Assembly: GCF_004122035.1 (NCBI RefSeq)
Contig: NZ_SAXA01000009.1
Location: forward strand, 1-64,000
Origin: Ancylomarina salipaludis
Lineage (GTDB): Bacteria; Bacteroidota; Bacteroidia; Bacteroidales; Marinifilaceae
Direction of reading: 5' to 3'
Length of the DNA stretch: 64,000 nt
The position numbers and the translations under genes were made by a program. The notes beneath the pieces were generated by a model, which saw only the letters and a list, made by a program, of their open reading frames with translations, was not told where the DNA came from and searched no databases. Position 1 is the stretch's first letter, and the number at the start of each line of letters is the position of its first letter. Positions 35,884 through 45,344 of the stretch are shown in pieces.

Positions 35884-37914
35884 ATGTCAAAATTTAACAG
35901 AACACTAGTTACAACAGCTCTTCCCTATGCGAATGGGCCGGTACATATTGGTCATTTAGCGGGCGTTTACGTTCCTGCAGATATTTATGTGCGCTATTTG
36001 CGAATGAAGGGCGATGATGTGTTATTAATTGGTGGTTCAGACGAACACGGTGTACCTATTACCATTAAGGCAAAAAAAGAAGGTGTTAGCCCACAGGATG
36101 TGGTTGATAAATACCATAATATTATAAAGGATTCTTTCGAGAAGTTTGGAATTTCATTCGATGTTTATTCAAGAACAAGCTCGAAAACGCATCACGAAAC
36201 GGCTTCAGAATTCTTCAAAACACTTCACGATAAAGGGGAGTTTATTGAAAAAACGTCGGAACAATTTTATGATGCTGAGGCCAATCAGTTTTTAGCTGAC
36301 CGTTATATTACAGGAACTTGTCCTCATTGTAAAAACGAGAAAGCGTATGGTGACCAGTGCGAAAGCTGCGGAACATCGTTGAATGCGACTGATTTGATTG
36401 ATGCAAGATCTGCAATTACAGGTAACAAGCCAGAGTTGAAAGAAACCAAACACTGGTATTTACCTTTAGATAAATATGAGCCTTATTTGAAAGAATGGAT
36501 TCTTGAGGAGCACAAAGAATGGAAGCCAAATGTTTATGGACAATGTAAATCATGGTTAGATAATGGACTTCACCCAAGAGCTGTAACTCGTGATTTGGAT
36601 TGGGGAGTACCTGTTCCTGTTGAAGGAGCGGACGGTAAGGTTCTTTACGTTTGGTTTGATGCGCCTATCGGCTATATTTCGGCGACTAAGGAGCACACAC
36701 CCGATTGGGAAAAGTACTGGAAGGCTGAAGATTCGAGAATGATTCACTTTATTGGTAAGGATAATATTGTATTCCACTGTATTATTTTCCCGGCTATGCT
36801 TAAGGCAGAGGGCTCGTATATTTTACCTGATAACGTGCCATCAAATGAATTCTTAAATCTTGAAGGTGATAAGATTTCGACCTCTCGTAACTGGGCTGTT
36901 TGGTTACACGAATATCTTGAAGAGTTTCCTGAAAAACAGGATGTGTTGCGTTATGTTTTAACAGCAAATGCACCTGAAACTAAGGATAACGACTTTACTT
37001 GGAAAGACTTCCAGGCTCGTAATAACAACGAGTTGGTTGCAATTTTCGGAAACTTTGTGAACCGTGCTTTGGTATTGACTCACAAGTATTTTGGTGGTTT
37101 GGTTCCTGAGGCTGGCGAACTTAATGATTTTGATAAAGAAACATTGGCTCAAATTCCTGTTCTTAAGGCAGAAATTGAAAAGAATCTTGAAACGTTCCAT
37201 TTCCGTGAGGCCCTTAAGGTTGCAATGAATTTAGCTCGTTTGGGTAATAAATATTTGGCGGATACTGAGCCTTGGAAAGTGATTAAAACCGATGAGGATC
37301 GTGTGAAAACAATTCTAAACATCTCTTTACAGATTTCTGCTAACCTTTCTACATTGATGGAGCCTTTCTTGCCATTTACAGCAGAGAAACTTCGTGGATT
37401 CCTTAATATGGATCGTATTGAGTGGGCTGATGTAACAGCTAATGCATTACCTGCTGGTCATCAAATTAATAAGCCGGAATTGTTGTTTGAGAAAATCGAG
37501 GATGAGACCATTCAAGCGCAGGTTGATAAATTAGAAGCGACTAAGGTGGCTAATGAACTTGAAAACAGAGTCGCAACTCCGGTCAAAGAGAATATCAATT
37601 TCGACGACTTCATGAAAATGGACGTTCGTGTTGGAACGATTACTGAAGCTGAAAAAGTTGCTAAGACCAAGAAGTTATTGAAACTGACTGTTGATACAGG
37701 AGTCGATACCAGAACCATTGTTTCGGGTATTGCTGAGCATTATAAACCTGAAGATATTATTGGCAAACAAGTAAGTGTGTTGATGAATCTTGAGCCTCGT
37801 AAATTAAAAGGAATCGAATCGCAAGGGATGATTCTGATGGCTGAGGATGCTGATGGTAAATTAGCATTTGTGTCGCCGGAGCAAGCTGTTGCTGCTGGCT
37901 CGGAAGTTCGATAA
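35884..37914 (+). CDS. metG: methionine--tRNA ligase
   Basis: Class I synthetase charging tRNA-Met, 676 aa. HIGH motif in [13 protein letters not shown]; the KMSKS-like motif is KISTS ([11 protein letters not shown]), the form seen in Bacteroidota. Zinc knuckle [17 protein letters not shown], then LSEDHK-type anticodon domain. The C-terminal ~110 residues ([37 protein letters not shown]) are a dimerising tRNA-binding (EMAP-II/Trbp111-like) domain. The ATG at 35884 gives [18 protein letters not shown]; an in-frame start 12 codons earlier was rejected. Confidence 0.97.
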   Translation: MSKFNRTLVTTALPYANGPVHIGHLAGVYVPADIYVRYLRMKGDDVLLIGGSDEHGVPITIKAKKEGVSPQDVVDKYHNIIKDSFEKFGISFDVYSRTSSKTHHETASEFFKTLHDKGEFIEKTSEQFYDAEANQFLADRYITGTCPHCKNEKAYGDQCESCGTSLNATDLIDARSAITGNKPELKETKHWYLPLDKYEPYLKEWILEEHKEWKPNVYGQCKSWLDNGLHPRAVTRDLDWGVPVPVEGADGKVLYVWFDAPIGYISATKEHTPDWEKYWKAEDSRMIHFIGKDNIVFHCIIFPAMLKAEGSYILPDNVPSNEFLNLEGDKISTSRNWAVWLHEYLEEFPEKQDVLRYVLTANAPETKDNDFTWKDFQARNNNELVAIFGNFVNRALVLTHKYFGGLVPEAGELNDFDKETLAQIPVLKAEIEKNLETFHFREALKVAMNLARLGNKYLADTEPWKVIKTDEDRVKTILNISLQISANLSTLMEPFLPFTAEKLRGFLNMDRIEWADVTANALPAGHQINKPELLFEKIEDETIQAQVDKLEATKVANELENRVATPVKENINFDDFMKMDVRVGTITEAEKVAKTKKLLKLTVDTGVDTRTIVSGIAEHYKPEDIIGKQVSVLMNLEPRKLKGIESQGMILMAEDADGKLAFVSPEQAVAAGSEVR

Positions 37915-37936
37915 GCGTTTAATTATTCAATATATA

Positions 37937-37971
37937 GCCCCAATCGTTATAAACGATTGGGGCTTTTTTTA
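37937..37971 (+). terminator. terminator of metG
   Basis: 12-bp perfect stem GCCCCAATCGTT (37937-37948) / AACGATTGGGGC (37952-37963), loop ATA, then a T-run. Confidence 0.93.
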
Positions 37972-38063
37972 TTATGGAAATTTTAAATTTAGACACTGAA
38001 CAAAAAGAAATATTTATGTAAGTTTGGCATCTAACAAAAAAAATAATTTTTAAACAAAACATT

Positions 38064-39377
38064 ATGATTACATTTTTGGGAGTTATAGCTTTGCTCGTAG
38101 GTGTTGTAGCATTGATTATATCGAAATTAGAAAAGAAGTCTGGTAGTGGCGAGTGGATGAATCATATTACTCATGTTCATGGATATTCTCTTATTGTTAT
38201 TGGCATTCTTTTGAGTTTGATGAGTTCTATGTTCTTTTTTGCTGACAGAGGATTTAATTATCTTTTGGTTTCACCAACAGGTAAAATGAGTGCTGTAATG
38301 GAGCAAGGTATTAAGTGGAGAGGCTTTGCAAAGATTGATAAATGGCAGAAATTTATCGATGTGAAGGTCGTAGGTAACGGTATCGAAATTGATGAAGATG
38401 AAGTTGAAGGTATCATGAAACCAATTCCTTTACGTTTTATTGACCAGGTAACATCTATGGGATTTGTTTCGACACGTTTCGAAATGCCAAGAGATGAGGA
38501 TAGTTTTATAAATCTGGCGGTTAAATTTAGAACAATGAGCAATTTAGTGAATAACACAATTGTTCCAACTGTAAAAGAACAATTGGTTAATACGGCTTAT
38601 ATGTTTGCTGCCCAGGATTATATTTCGGGTGAGGCTCAAAATTTCAGACAGGTTTTTGAAGAGCAACTAAAAGGAGGGGCTTATGCTGTTGAAAAAATTG
38701 AGAGACGAGATACTGTTTATGCAGATATTCAAAATAATGATCGAAGCATAAAAGAAATTCAGACTTCTTATGAAGTGAATAAAGTGCTTGTTAATGGGAT
38801 TCCTAAGCGTATTAAACACGAGCTTAGTGAGAATAATATTATTGTTTCTCAGGTTATTGTAGATAATATTGAACTTGAAAAGACCTTTAAGCAACGACTT
38901 GAAGCGCAAAGAGATGAGTCGGCTAAGCGACAGCTTGAGCAACAGAAAGTAGAAACTGCTAAGGATGCACAACAACGTATTATTGCAGAAGGTGAGCGTG
39001 ATAAAGCTGCAGAGCGTGTGGCTCAGGAAAAGGAACAGGTTAAAGCTCTTATTGCAATTGAAACTAAGTTGAAGCAAGAGGAAACCAACAAGAAACTGGC
39101 TGCTATTGCTTTGGAAACAGAAAAGCTGAATGCTCTTAAAAAGAAAGTGACAGCTGATGCTGAAGCTTACGAAATTTCTAAAAAAGTAAGCGCTGGTATT
39201 ACGCCTGAAGTTAAACTCCAGATGGAATTGAACCGTGACATAAAGGTAGCTGCCGAAATTGCAAAAATTAAATTTCCTGAGACGATGATTATCAGTTCTG
39301 ATAAAAAGGGAGGAACGCCACTTGAAAGTTTAATTGGTGCTGCAATGGCCAAGCAATTGCAAACAAGTAAAAAATAA
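38064..39377 (+). CDS. membrane-anchored SPFH domain protein
   Basis: 437-aa protein with two N-terminal membrane helices (~2-20 and ~40-62), an SPFH/band-7-like domain (~75-280), and a long charged coiled coil (~285-390: EQQKVETAKDAQQRIIAEGE, EKEQVKALIAIETKLKQEE). SPFH proteins form large oligomeric scaffolds in membrane microdomains. The two-helix arrangement differs from the single-helix SPFH protein encoded at 45345-46331. Upstream, TAAGTTTG (38019-38026) fits a -7 element, with only a weak -33. No NfeD gene is attached. Function beyond scaffold is unknown. Confidence 0.85.
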   Translation: MITFLGVIALLVGVVALIISKLEKKSGSGEWMNHITHVHGYSLIVIGILLSLMSSMFFFADRGFNYLLVSPTGKMSAVMEQGIKWRGFAKIDKWQKFIDVKVVGNGIEIDEDEVEGIMKPIPLRFIDQVTSMGFVSTRFEMPRDEDSFINLAVKFRTMSNLVNNTIVPTVKEQLVNTAYMFAAQDYISGEAQNFRQVFEEQLKGGAYAVEKIERRDTVYADIQNNDRSIKEIQTSYEVNKVLVNGIPKRIKHELSENNIIVSQVIVDNIELEKTFKQRLEAQRDESAKRQLEQQKVETAKDAQQRIIAEGERDKAAERVAQEKEQVKALIAIETKLKQEETNKKLAAIALETEKLNALKKKVTADAEAYEISKKVSAGITPEVKLQMELNRDIKVAAEIAKIKFPETMIISSDKKGGTPLESLIGAAMAKQLQTSKK

Positions 39378-39447
39378 AGTTTTAATTGTTAAAAGGATGA
39401 GATAACCATGATCGGGTCATCTTATTTTAGGATGATGTCCAATTATA

Positions 39448-39480
39448 TTAAAAAAGCACCTTCATATCGAAGGTGCTTTT
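39448..39480. terminator. bidirectional terminator between SPFH and mrp genes
   Basis: 12-bp stem AAAAGCACCTTC (39452-39463) / GAAGGTGCTTTT (39469-39480), A-run before and T-run after, between convergent genes. Confidence 0.88.
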
Positions 39481-39508
39481 GTACTTATTACGAATTGATC
39501 AATTGATC

Positions 39509-40606
39509 TTATCTGGTCATTTCAACTTTTTTTGTTGGATCCTGACTTTGGTTTCTGTCTTCAACAGCTGCCATCAGTTTGCTTGCCAAATCGGCGAAAG
39601 CCATACCTGTAACTGAATCTTCGTTCAAGGCTGCAGGAGCACCATTATCGCCACCTTCACGAATGCTTTGAACAATTGGAATTTGTCCTAATAGATTTAC
39701 ACCTTTTTCTTCAGCCAGTTTTTTACAACCATCTTTACCGAAGATGTAGTATTTGTTGTTTGGCAATTCAGCAGGTGTAAACCAAGCCATATTCTCAACC
39801 AAACCTAAGATAGGTACATTAACGCCTGGGCCTTCGAACATATTGATTCCTTTTACGGCATCGGCTAAAGCCACATCCTGAGGCGTACTCACAACGATAG
39901 CACCGGTAACAGGAACGGTTTGTACCAAGGTCAGGTGAATATCCGATGTTCCGGGAGGAAGGTCGATTAAGACGAAATCAAGCTCGCCCCAGTTGCCCTC
40001 TTCAATCATTTGCTTAAGTGCGTTTGAAGCCATAGGGCCTCTCCACACAGTTGCCTGAGCCGGATCAACAAAGAAACCAATAGAAAGCATCTTCACACCA
40101 TAACGCTCGTGTGGTTCGATTCTATCCTTACCGTCAATTTGTATAAGTTTTGGACTCGCATCTTCAGAACCAAACATTTTAGGAACCGATGGTCCGTAAA
40201 TATCAGCATCGATAAGGCCAACTTTTTTACCAGCTTTTGCCAAAGCAACAGCCAGATTCGACGAAATGGTCGATTTACCAACACCACCTTTACCCGAAGC
40301 AACAGCAATAATATTGGTTACATTGGGAAGTACCGAAGGGGCTTCAACAATATGAACGGCTTTCACTTTAATATTCCCTTTGATTTCAGCATCCTTGTCA
40401 ACAAATCGTAAAATGTTTGTAACACAAGCTTTCTTTAAGGGAATAATATTGGGATCGTCAGATTTCTGAAAAACTAAATCGAATCCGATCTTTTTACCTT
40501 CAATTTTCATATTACGAACCATATCCAGGCTAATAATATCTTGATCGCTACCAGGAAACTTTACAAGTTTTAAAGCATCGGTAACTTGTTTATTGGTATA
40601 TGACAT
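39509..40606 (-). CDS. Mrp/NBP35 family iron-sulfur carrier ATPase
   Basis: 365-aa MinD-like ATPase. N-terminal MIP18/DUF59 domain (~5-85), deviant Walker A IIAVASGKGGVGKSTISSNLA (KGGVGKS core), LIDADIYGPSVPKMFG and VLIDLPPGTSDIHLTLVQ. Mrp/ApbC proteins deliver Fe-S clusters in the cytoplasm. In many members a C-terminal CxxC holds the bridging cluster; here the equivalent stretch is NMAWFTPAELPNNKYYIFGK with no CxxC, only one nearby Cys. I believe this form is common in Bacteroidota. Last gene of the minus-strand group that starts with holB. Confidence 0.94.
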   Translation of the reverse strand: MSYTNKQVTDALKLVKFPGSDQDIISLDMVRNMKIEGKKIGFDLVFQKSDDPNIIPLKKACVTNILRFVDKDAEIKGNIKVKAVHIVEAPSVLPNVTNIIAVASGKGGVGKSTISSNLAVALAKAGKKVGLIDADIYGPSVPKMFGSEDASPKLIQIDGKDRIEPHERYGVKMLSIGFFVDPAQATVWRGPMASNALKQMIEEGNWGELDFVLIDLPPGTSDIHLTLVQTVPVTGAIVVSTPQDVALADAVKGINMFEGPGVNVPILGLVENMAWFTPAELPNNKYYIFGKDGCKKLAEEKGVNLLGQIPIVQSIREGGDNGAPAALNEDSVTGMAFADLASKLMAAVEDRNQSQDPTKKVEMTR

Positions 40607-40746
40607 ATCTTGTTAATTTGTTAGGGTGTTAATTCGAAAAATGTGTTTTAAACTGGGAAAATTGTCCCATCGAGAAACACTTAAAAATTAATACACCTCA
40701 AAGATAACTATCTAGATTTAATTTAAATAACAAAAGTGATGAAATT

Positions 40747-41091
40747 CTATTCTGAACAAAAATCTTCGGGAAGTTCCTGCATCGGATCCCAAAAATGTTT
40801 CTCAAAGTCTTGAATTTGATCATCGATAACAACGATTCCTTCGTTTTCGAGGAGTTGTTGCATTAAGTTCTCCCCAGGGAAATGATGTTTGCCCGAAAGC
40901 ATGCCAACACGGTTGACTACTCTGTGAGCTGGTATATAATCATCGCAGGTATGAGAATTGTTCATAGCCCATCCAACCAGACGGGACCCGCGAGGAGAAC
41001 CAATAAAACGCGCTATGGTTCCATAGTTACACACGCGTCCAGCCGGTATTTGCTGGACCACTTTAAATATGCGTGCATAAATATCTGACAT
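40747..41091 (-). CDS. alkyltransferase-like (ATL) protein of the MGMT family
   Basis: 114-aa DNA-binding protein of the O6-alkylguanine-DNA alkyltransferase family: IFKVVQQIPAGRVCNYGTIA, SRLVGWAMNNSH and IPAHRVVNRVGMLSGKHHF. The methyl-accepting Cys of the PCHR motif is replaced by Ala (PAHR), so it cannot dealkylate DNA. Such ATLs bind O6-alkylguanine and recruit nucleotide-excision repair; an Ala version is known from Thermus. It starts 10 bases after trmB, suggesting co-transcription. Confidence 0.93.
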   Translation of the reverse strand: MSDIYARIFKVVQQIPAGRVCNYGTIARFIGSPRGSRLVGWAMNNSHTCDDYIPAHRVVNRVGMLSGKHHFPGENLMQQLLENEGIVVIDDQIQDFEKHFWDPMQELPEDFCSE

Positions 41092-41101
41092 GTCTTAAGG
41101 C

Positions 41102-41884
41102 TTATTGATTGTTTTTCCTATTAAGATCTTTTTCTTCAGTAGGTTGCTTGCGTCTGTCACGGCCAAAGCTGCGATATTCGTCCAGTTCCAGTTCTACATC
41201 CGGTTCAACAAACTCTTTTTTCCCTTCGAGTAGAAACTGAAGGTACTTAATTGGAATTCCCTTACTTAGGAATTGCGCTTCGTAATAGGTTTTAATGCCC
41301 AGAATATCGTTGGCATGTTCTGAATTATACAAGTCGTCGGTATCGGTTAATACTTTCAGATTGTTTTCCTGAATCATGTAGCGTGTGTAATGGTATAGAA
41401 ATTGGCTGTCTGATTTCAAATGAATCATTCCGTTATCCGCCATTAAATCGCTATAGAGTTGCATGAAACGGGTTCCTGTAAGTCGTTTTGTGACTTTTTT
41501 CATCTGAGGATCAGCAAAGGTGATCCATATTTCAGAAATTTCACCGTTGGCAAAAACCGAACGTAAAAGTTCCACTTTGGTTCGAATGAAAGCGACATTT
41601 TTTAGTCCATTTTCAATTGCATATTTGGCACCCTGCCAAAGTCGGGCCCCTTTAATATCGATACCAATAAAATTTTTATCCGGAAAGCGTTCTGCTAAAC
41701 CGACTGTATATTCGCCTTTACCACATCCAACTTCCAGAACTATAGGCTTATCATTTTTGAAATATTCCTTGTTCCATTTACTTTTAAGTCTGAATTCTTT
41801 ATCCCACACATCCTCGTGTGAAGGCTGGAAAACATTCTCAAAAGTTTCCATTTCAGCGAAACGCTTTAATTTATTCTTTCCCAC
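41102..41884 (-). CDS. trmB: tRNA (guanosine(46)-N7)-methyltransferase
   Basis: 260-aa SAM-dependent enzyme that methylates G46 in the tRNA variable loop. SAM-binding motif LEVGCGKGEYTVGLAERFP, then NFIGIDIKGARLWQGAKYA, the TrmB-specific WITFADPQMKKVTKRLTGTRF and MIHLKSDSQFLYHY. The C-terminal end is charged and variable. First of a closely spaced trmB-ATL pair; gldH lies 43 bases upstream on the same strand. Confidence 0.94.
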   Translation of the reverse strand: MGKNKLKRFAEMETFENVFQPSHEDVWDKEFRLKSKWNKEYFKNDKPIVLEVGCGKGEYTVGLAERFPDKNFIGIDIKGARLWQGAKYAIENGLKNVAFIRTKVELLRSVFANGEISEIWITFADPQMKKVTKRLTGTRFMQLYSDLMADNGMIHLKSDSQFLYHYTRYMIQENNLKVLTDTDDLYNSEHANDILGIKTYYEAQFLSKGIPIKYLQFLLEGKKEFVEPDVELELDEYRSFGRDRRKQPTEEKDLNRKNNQ

Positions 41885-41926
41885 TTTTTTCCTATGTCAG
41901 AGTAGACTGCTTTATCAATATTCAGC

Positions 41927-42424
41927 CTACTTATTTTTAGTTTCTAATTGTTTTGTTTTATCAATTTTCAGACCGATATTCACGATTCCGGGTAAGTTGT
42001 CATCTCGCATACCTTGTACCATTTCGAAGGTGTACAATCCCGGTTTTGAGAATAAAACGGCAGGTTTATAAAGAACCTGCAAATCGAATATATTACCAAA
42101 CCCACTTCCATACCATTCGCCGGCATCACTTGCTAAGTGGCATTCAAATTTGTCTTCGCTTACGGTACCTTCCGGATTTGTCTGCTTAATGAAAAGCCAC
42201 AGATTACTGTAAGGATACCTGCCCGTATTTCGGATATCGATGTAAATGTTGTGCAATTGAATGGAGTCTGTTATCTCCACTTCAAATCGAGCAATATGTT
42301 CTTTATTCCATTTATGATTTGGAATATCGATATAATTCTCATACAGACGATTGTCCTGACAGGCACTCGAGATGAGTATCAGTGCAAAACTGAAAAGTAA
42401 AAGGTATTTGGATTTAAATTTCAT
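41927..42424 (-). CDS. gldH: gliding motility lipoprotein GldH
   Basis: 165-aa lipoprotein with lipobox SSAC (Cys22) and the GldH pattern NRLYENYIDIPNHKWNKEHI, FEVEITDSIQLHNIYIDIRNTGRYPYSNLW, FECHLASDAGEWYGSGFGNIFD and GLYTFEMVQGMR. GldH is needed for gliding and type IX secretion in Flavobacterium; it is also found in non-gliding Bacteroidota, so motility is not implied. Its place next to ricT and holB is a conserved arrangement in the phylum as far as I recall. Confidence 0.93.
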   Translation of the reverse strand: MKFKSKYLLLFSFALILISSACQDNRLYENYIDIPNHKWNKEHIARFEVEITDSIQLHNIYIDIRNTGRYPYSNLWLFIKQTNPEGTVSEDKFECHLASDAGEWYGSGFGNIFDLQVLYKPAVLFSKPGLYTFEMVQGMRDDNLPGIVNIGLKIDKTKQLETKNK

Positions 42425-42528
42425 TGATTCAAAATATCAAGTCTTTAATTCTCTTAAGCCAATAAAGTATTGAGTAGATGATTTATCTATGTGCTCAATA
42501 CTTTATGATTTTATTTTATTCGACGAAG

Positions 42529-43680
42529 CTACTCTTTGGGCTTAGTAATTTTCCGAGGTTTACGTCGGAATTTACGTTTGGGGCGAGGTTTCTTAACCGT
42601 CTCTGATTTATCAAAACGATTCAGACTGTCTTGCCCTACAACATTTTCGTAATCGAGTGCTTTACGGGTAATCTCCTCTTTTTTGATGACCAGCTCGTTA
42701 ACTTTAGTGCCTTTTTTGTTCAGACGAATTATCTCCTTCACTCTTTCGACAGGAATCTGAACCATATTGACAGCATAATTCTTATCGAAACTGTACCACA
42801 TTATTCGTTTGAAGATATCTGTTTTTTGATGATAAGCTGTACCATCCTTGCATTCCAACGGAATATTGGTTGGCGGAAAATCCTTACGGGCATCAATATA
42901 AACGTCCATTTCGTAGTTTAAGCAACATTTTAGTTTGCCACATTGCCCGGCTAGTTTTTGCGGATTTAAAGAAATTTCCTGATATCGTGCCGCGTTGGTA
43001 GTTACCGATACAAAATTTGTGATCCAGGTTGAGCAACACAATTCACGACCACAAGGTCCAATTCCTCCAATACGCCCGGCCTCTTGACGAGCACCAATTT
43101 GGCGCATCTCAATTCGGATTCGAAATTCTTCGGCTAAAACTTTAATTAATTGACGGAAATCAACGCGTTCATCAGCGATATAATAGAAAATGGCCTTGGT
43201 TTTATCCCCCTGATACTCTACGTCGCCAATTTTCATATTCAATTTTAGTTCGGCAGAAATTTGGCGCGCCTTAATCATGGTTTTGTGTTCAAGAGCAATG
43301 GCTTCGTGCCACTTTTCTATATCTACAGGTTTGGCGATTCGGTATACTTTTTTTGCTTCGTAAGTTTTAGCGTCGAGCTTTTGTCTTTTCATTTGCTCAA
43401 CCACTAAATCACCTGTTAGTGAAACAATACCAATATCATGTCCGGGAGATGCTTCAACAGCAATTATATCGCCACGCTTTAGTCTTATTTTATTATTGTT
43501 AGAATAAAAACCTTTGCGTGTATTTTTAAATTTAACTTCTATAATATCGGGACATAAAGCGCTTTCAGGAACGTCACCTAACCAGTCGTAAACATCAAGT
43601 TTACCTGCCAAAAGTCGATGATCGGTTTTACCCTTAGCGCAACCGCCACATTTGCCTTTTGGTTCCTTCTCTTCTATCAT
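42529..43680 (-). CDS. ricT: PSP1 domain protein, RicT (YaaT) family
   Basis: 383-aa protein with a PSP1 domain. Conserved cysteine-rich segments are GRIGGIGPCGRELCCSTWI and LAGQCGKLKCCLNYEMDVY, preceded by the N-terminal KGKCGGCAKGK. In Bacillus RicT (YaaT) belongs to a complex with RicA and RicF that carries iron-sulfur clusters and affects RNase Y. Neither partner is seen here and Bacteroidota homologues act in an unknown way. The C-terminus is a lysine/arginine-rich tail (KKPRPKRKFRRKPRK), suited to binding nucleic acid. Upstream lies a 340-base gap and then holB. Confidence 0.92.
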   Translation of the reverse strand: MIEEKEPKGKCGGCAKGKTDHRLLAGKLDVYDWLGDVPESALCPDIIEVKFKNTRKGFYSNNNKIRLKRGDIIAVEASPGHDIGIVSLTGDLVVEQMKRQKLDAKTYEAKKVYRIAKPVDIEKWHEAIALEHKTMIKARQISAELKLNMKIGDVEYQGDKTKAIFYYIADERVDFRQLIKVLAEEFRIRIEMRQIGARQEAGRIGGIGPCGRELCCSTWITNFVSVTTNAARYQEISLNPQKLAGQCGKLKCCLNYEMDVYIDARKDFPPTNIPLECKDGTAYHQKTDIFKRIMWYSFDKNYAVNMVQIPVERVKEIIRLNKKGTKVNELVIKKEEITRKALDYENVVGQDSLNRFDKSETVKKPRPKRKFRRKPRKITKPKE

Positions 43681-44020
43681 ATGTATATATATATTGAGTG
43701 CAGTATCTTATTGGTATACGGTAATTTGTACTCCAATAGTTTGCATGATCTGTGTAAAAGATTCGAATACTATTCGAATTTGAAATTTTATAATCGTGCC
43801 TGCAAAATTAGCTAATAAAATGGGATATCTATCAGACTTACTGAGAGTCTATACCATAAATAACCCTTAAAGTTAATTAATTTTTTAAAGGTCTGAAGAA
43901 TCCGAAAAAATATATAGAAAAAGAACTTAGTATGGGATTGATTGACAGGCGGGAATAATTTAAAAAACCAATCTAAATAGGTCGATAAAAGGCTAATGAA
44001 TTCTATTTCTAATGCCTTTA
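43681..44020. other. intergenic region between holB and ricT
   Basis: 340 bases, AT-rich, no gene, RNA or clear hairpin seen. A TAATTTTG (minus strand, 43803-43810) fits a -7 element for ricT but has no -33 at the right spacing. Confidence 0.4.
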
Positions 44021-45145
44021 TTATGGTCGTAACAATTTAACCCAGCGAAGACTTAAGTCAAGGAAAATGATTTTTGCATTTCCATTTCGTTCGATATCGT
44101 TGTAAGCTTTTGTCAATTCATCGGCAATGGGCCAAACATTATCTTCGTTGATAAATGGTGAAAACCGTTGCGAAAAGTTCATTTCTTCGCCATTAAGAAA
44201 AACCATTTCTTCCTGTTTCAAATTCAGAATAAAGTTTTCACGAATCATTCTTAAACAATATTGAAGAAAACTTTTCTGTCTTTCACGACCAATTGCACTA
44301 ATTTCTTCAGCCCAGGTCATCAGCTCGAGTACATTTCGGGCATAACAAATACGCATAATACTAACAAAGCGATCGAAGTTAAAAGCATTTTCGTCAGAAT
44401 TTTTGATTAAAATTCTGGCTTTGCGATAACTTCCTTCGGATAGCCTAACCAAATTATTCAGCTCTGTATCCGATAGGTTGTATTCCGATTTGAGGGCAGA
44501 ACAAAGTGCTTCCTTATCAATTCTTGGAATTTTTGTCATCTGGGCTCTTGATCGAATTGTTTGAAGGATTCGATTAGGATCTTCTGAGACTAGAAAGAAT
44601 AAGGTCTTTGAAGGTGGTTCTTCAATCAGCTTAAGCAATTTATTGGCACAGGAGGCATGCATTTTTTCCGGCAACCAAATAATCATAATTTTGTAATCAG
44701 ATTCATAAGTTTTAAGGCTTAATTTCTTAAGAATCTCATTACTTTCATTGGAATAAATCATTCCCTGGGCATTTTCAACACCCAAACTTGTATACCAGTC
44801 GTTAAGATCAAAATAAGGATCACTCAGCACTTGTTTCCTCCAATTTTCGATATAAGTATCACTTACAGGATTGCTCGCTGCCTTAGCTTTAACAACCGGA
44901 AAAACAAAATGTAAATCGGGATGAACGAGTTTCTGATATTTTTTGCAGGAAGGACACTGTCCGCAAGAATCATTGGCTTGTTTATTTTGGCACGAAACAT
45001 ATTGTGCAAATGCAATTGCCAGAGCTAGCTTGCCTACACCATTCTCACCAACAATAAGTTGCGCGTGACTCACTCTATTATCTGTTACTGTCTGAATAAA
45101 GCGAGACTTGGTTGCCTCTTGCCCAATAATATCTTTAAACTGCAT
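44021..45145 (-). CDS. holB: DNA polymerase III subunit delta'
   Basis: 374-aa clamp-loader subunit of the AAA+ family. N-terminal FKDIIGQEATKSRFIQTVTDNRVSHAQL, P-loop-like GENGVGKLAL (the usual T/S after GK is L, consistent with delta' not hydrolysing ATP), a zinc module with four cysteines (CQNKQANDSCGQCPSC), ANKLLKLIEEPPSKTLFFLV and the RSRAQ sensor. The C-terminal third is a helical clamp-loader collar. First gene of the holB-ricT-gldH-trmB-ATL-mrp group. Confidence 0.93.
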   Translation of the reverse strand: MQFKDIIGQEATKSRFIQTVTDNRVSHAQLIVGENGVGKLALAIAFAQYVSCQNKQANDSCGQCPSCKKYQKLVHPDLHFVFPVVKAKAASNPVSDTYIENWRKQVLSDPYFDLNDWYTSLGVENAQGMIYSNESNEILKKLSLKTYESDYKIMIIWLPEKMHASCANKLLKLIEEPPSKTLFFLVSEDPNRILQTIRSRAQMTKIPRIDKEALCSALKSEYNLSDTELNNLVRLSEGSYRKARILIKNSDENAFNFDRFVSIMRICYARNVLELMTWAEEISAIGRERQKSFLQYCLRMIRENFILNLKQEEMVFLNGEEMNFSQRFSPFINEDNVWPIADELTKAYNDIERNGNAKIIFLDLSLRWVKLLRP

Positions 45146-45293
45146 GTATTTTTGTATGAATCGTTAAGCCAGTGATCTTGACATTTTCAAATAGATATCA
45201 AAGGTAAAAAAAATAGGGTTTGTTCAGATATGTTTTTTTAAAGGATAAATTTCGATCTGAATATTCCCGGTTTAGTTTAGGAATACCAAAATT

Positions 45294-45320
45294 AAAGGCC
45301 GAACAAATTGCTCGACCTTT
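45294..45320 (-). terminator. possible terminator after the stomatin-like gene
   Basis: Imperfect hairpin AAAGG-CGA (45294-45302) / TCG-CCTTT (45312-45320) with two mismatches, T-rich on the minus-strand exit side, 25 bases after the stop. Confidence 0.45.
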
Positions 45321-45344
45321 GATTCAATATATGAGGGGTTAGGG

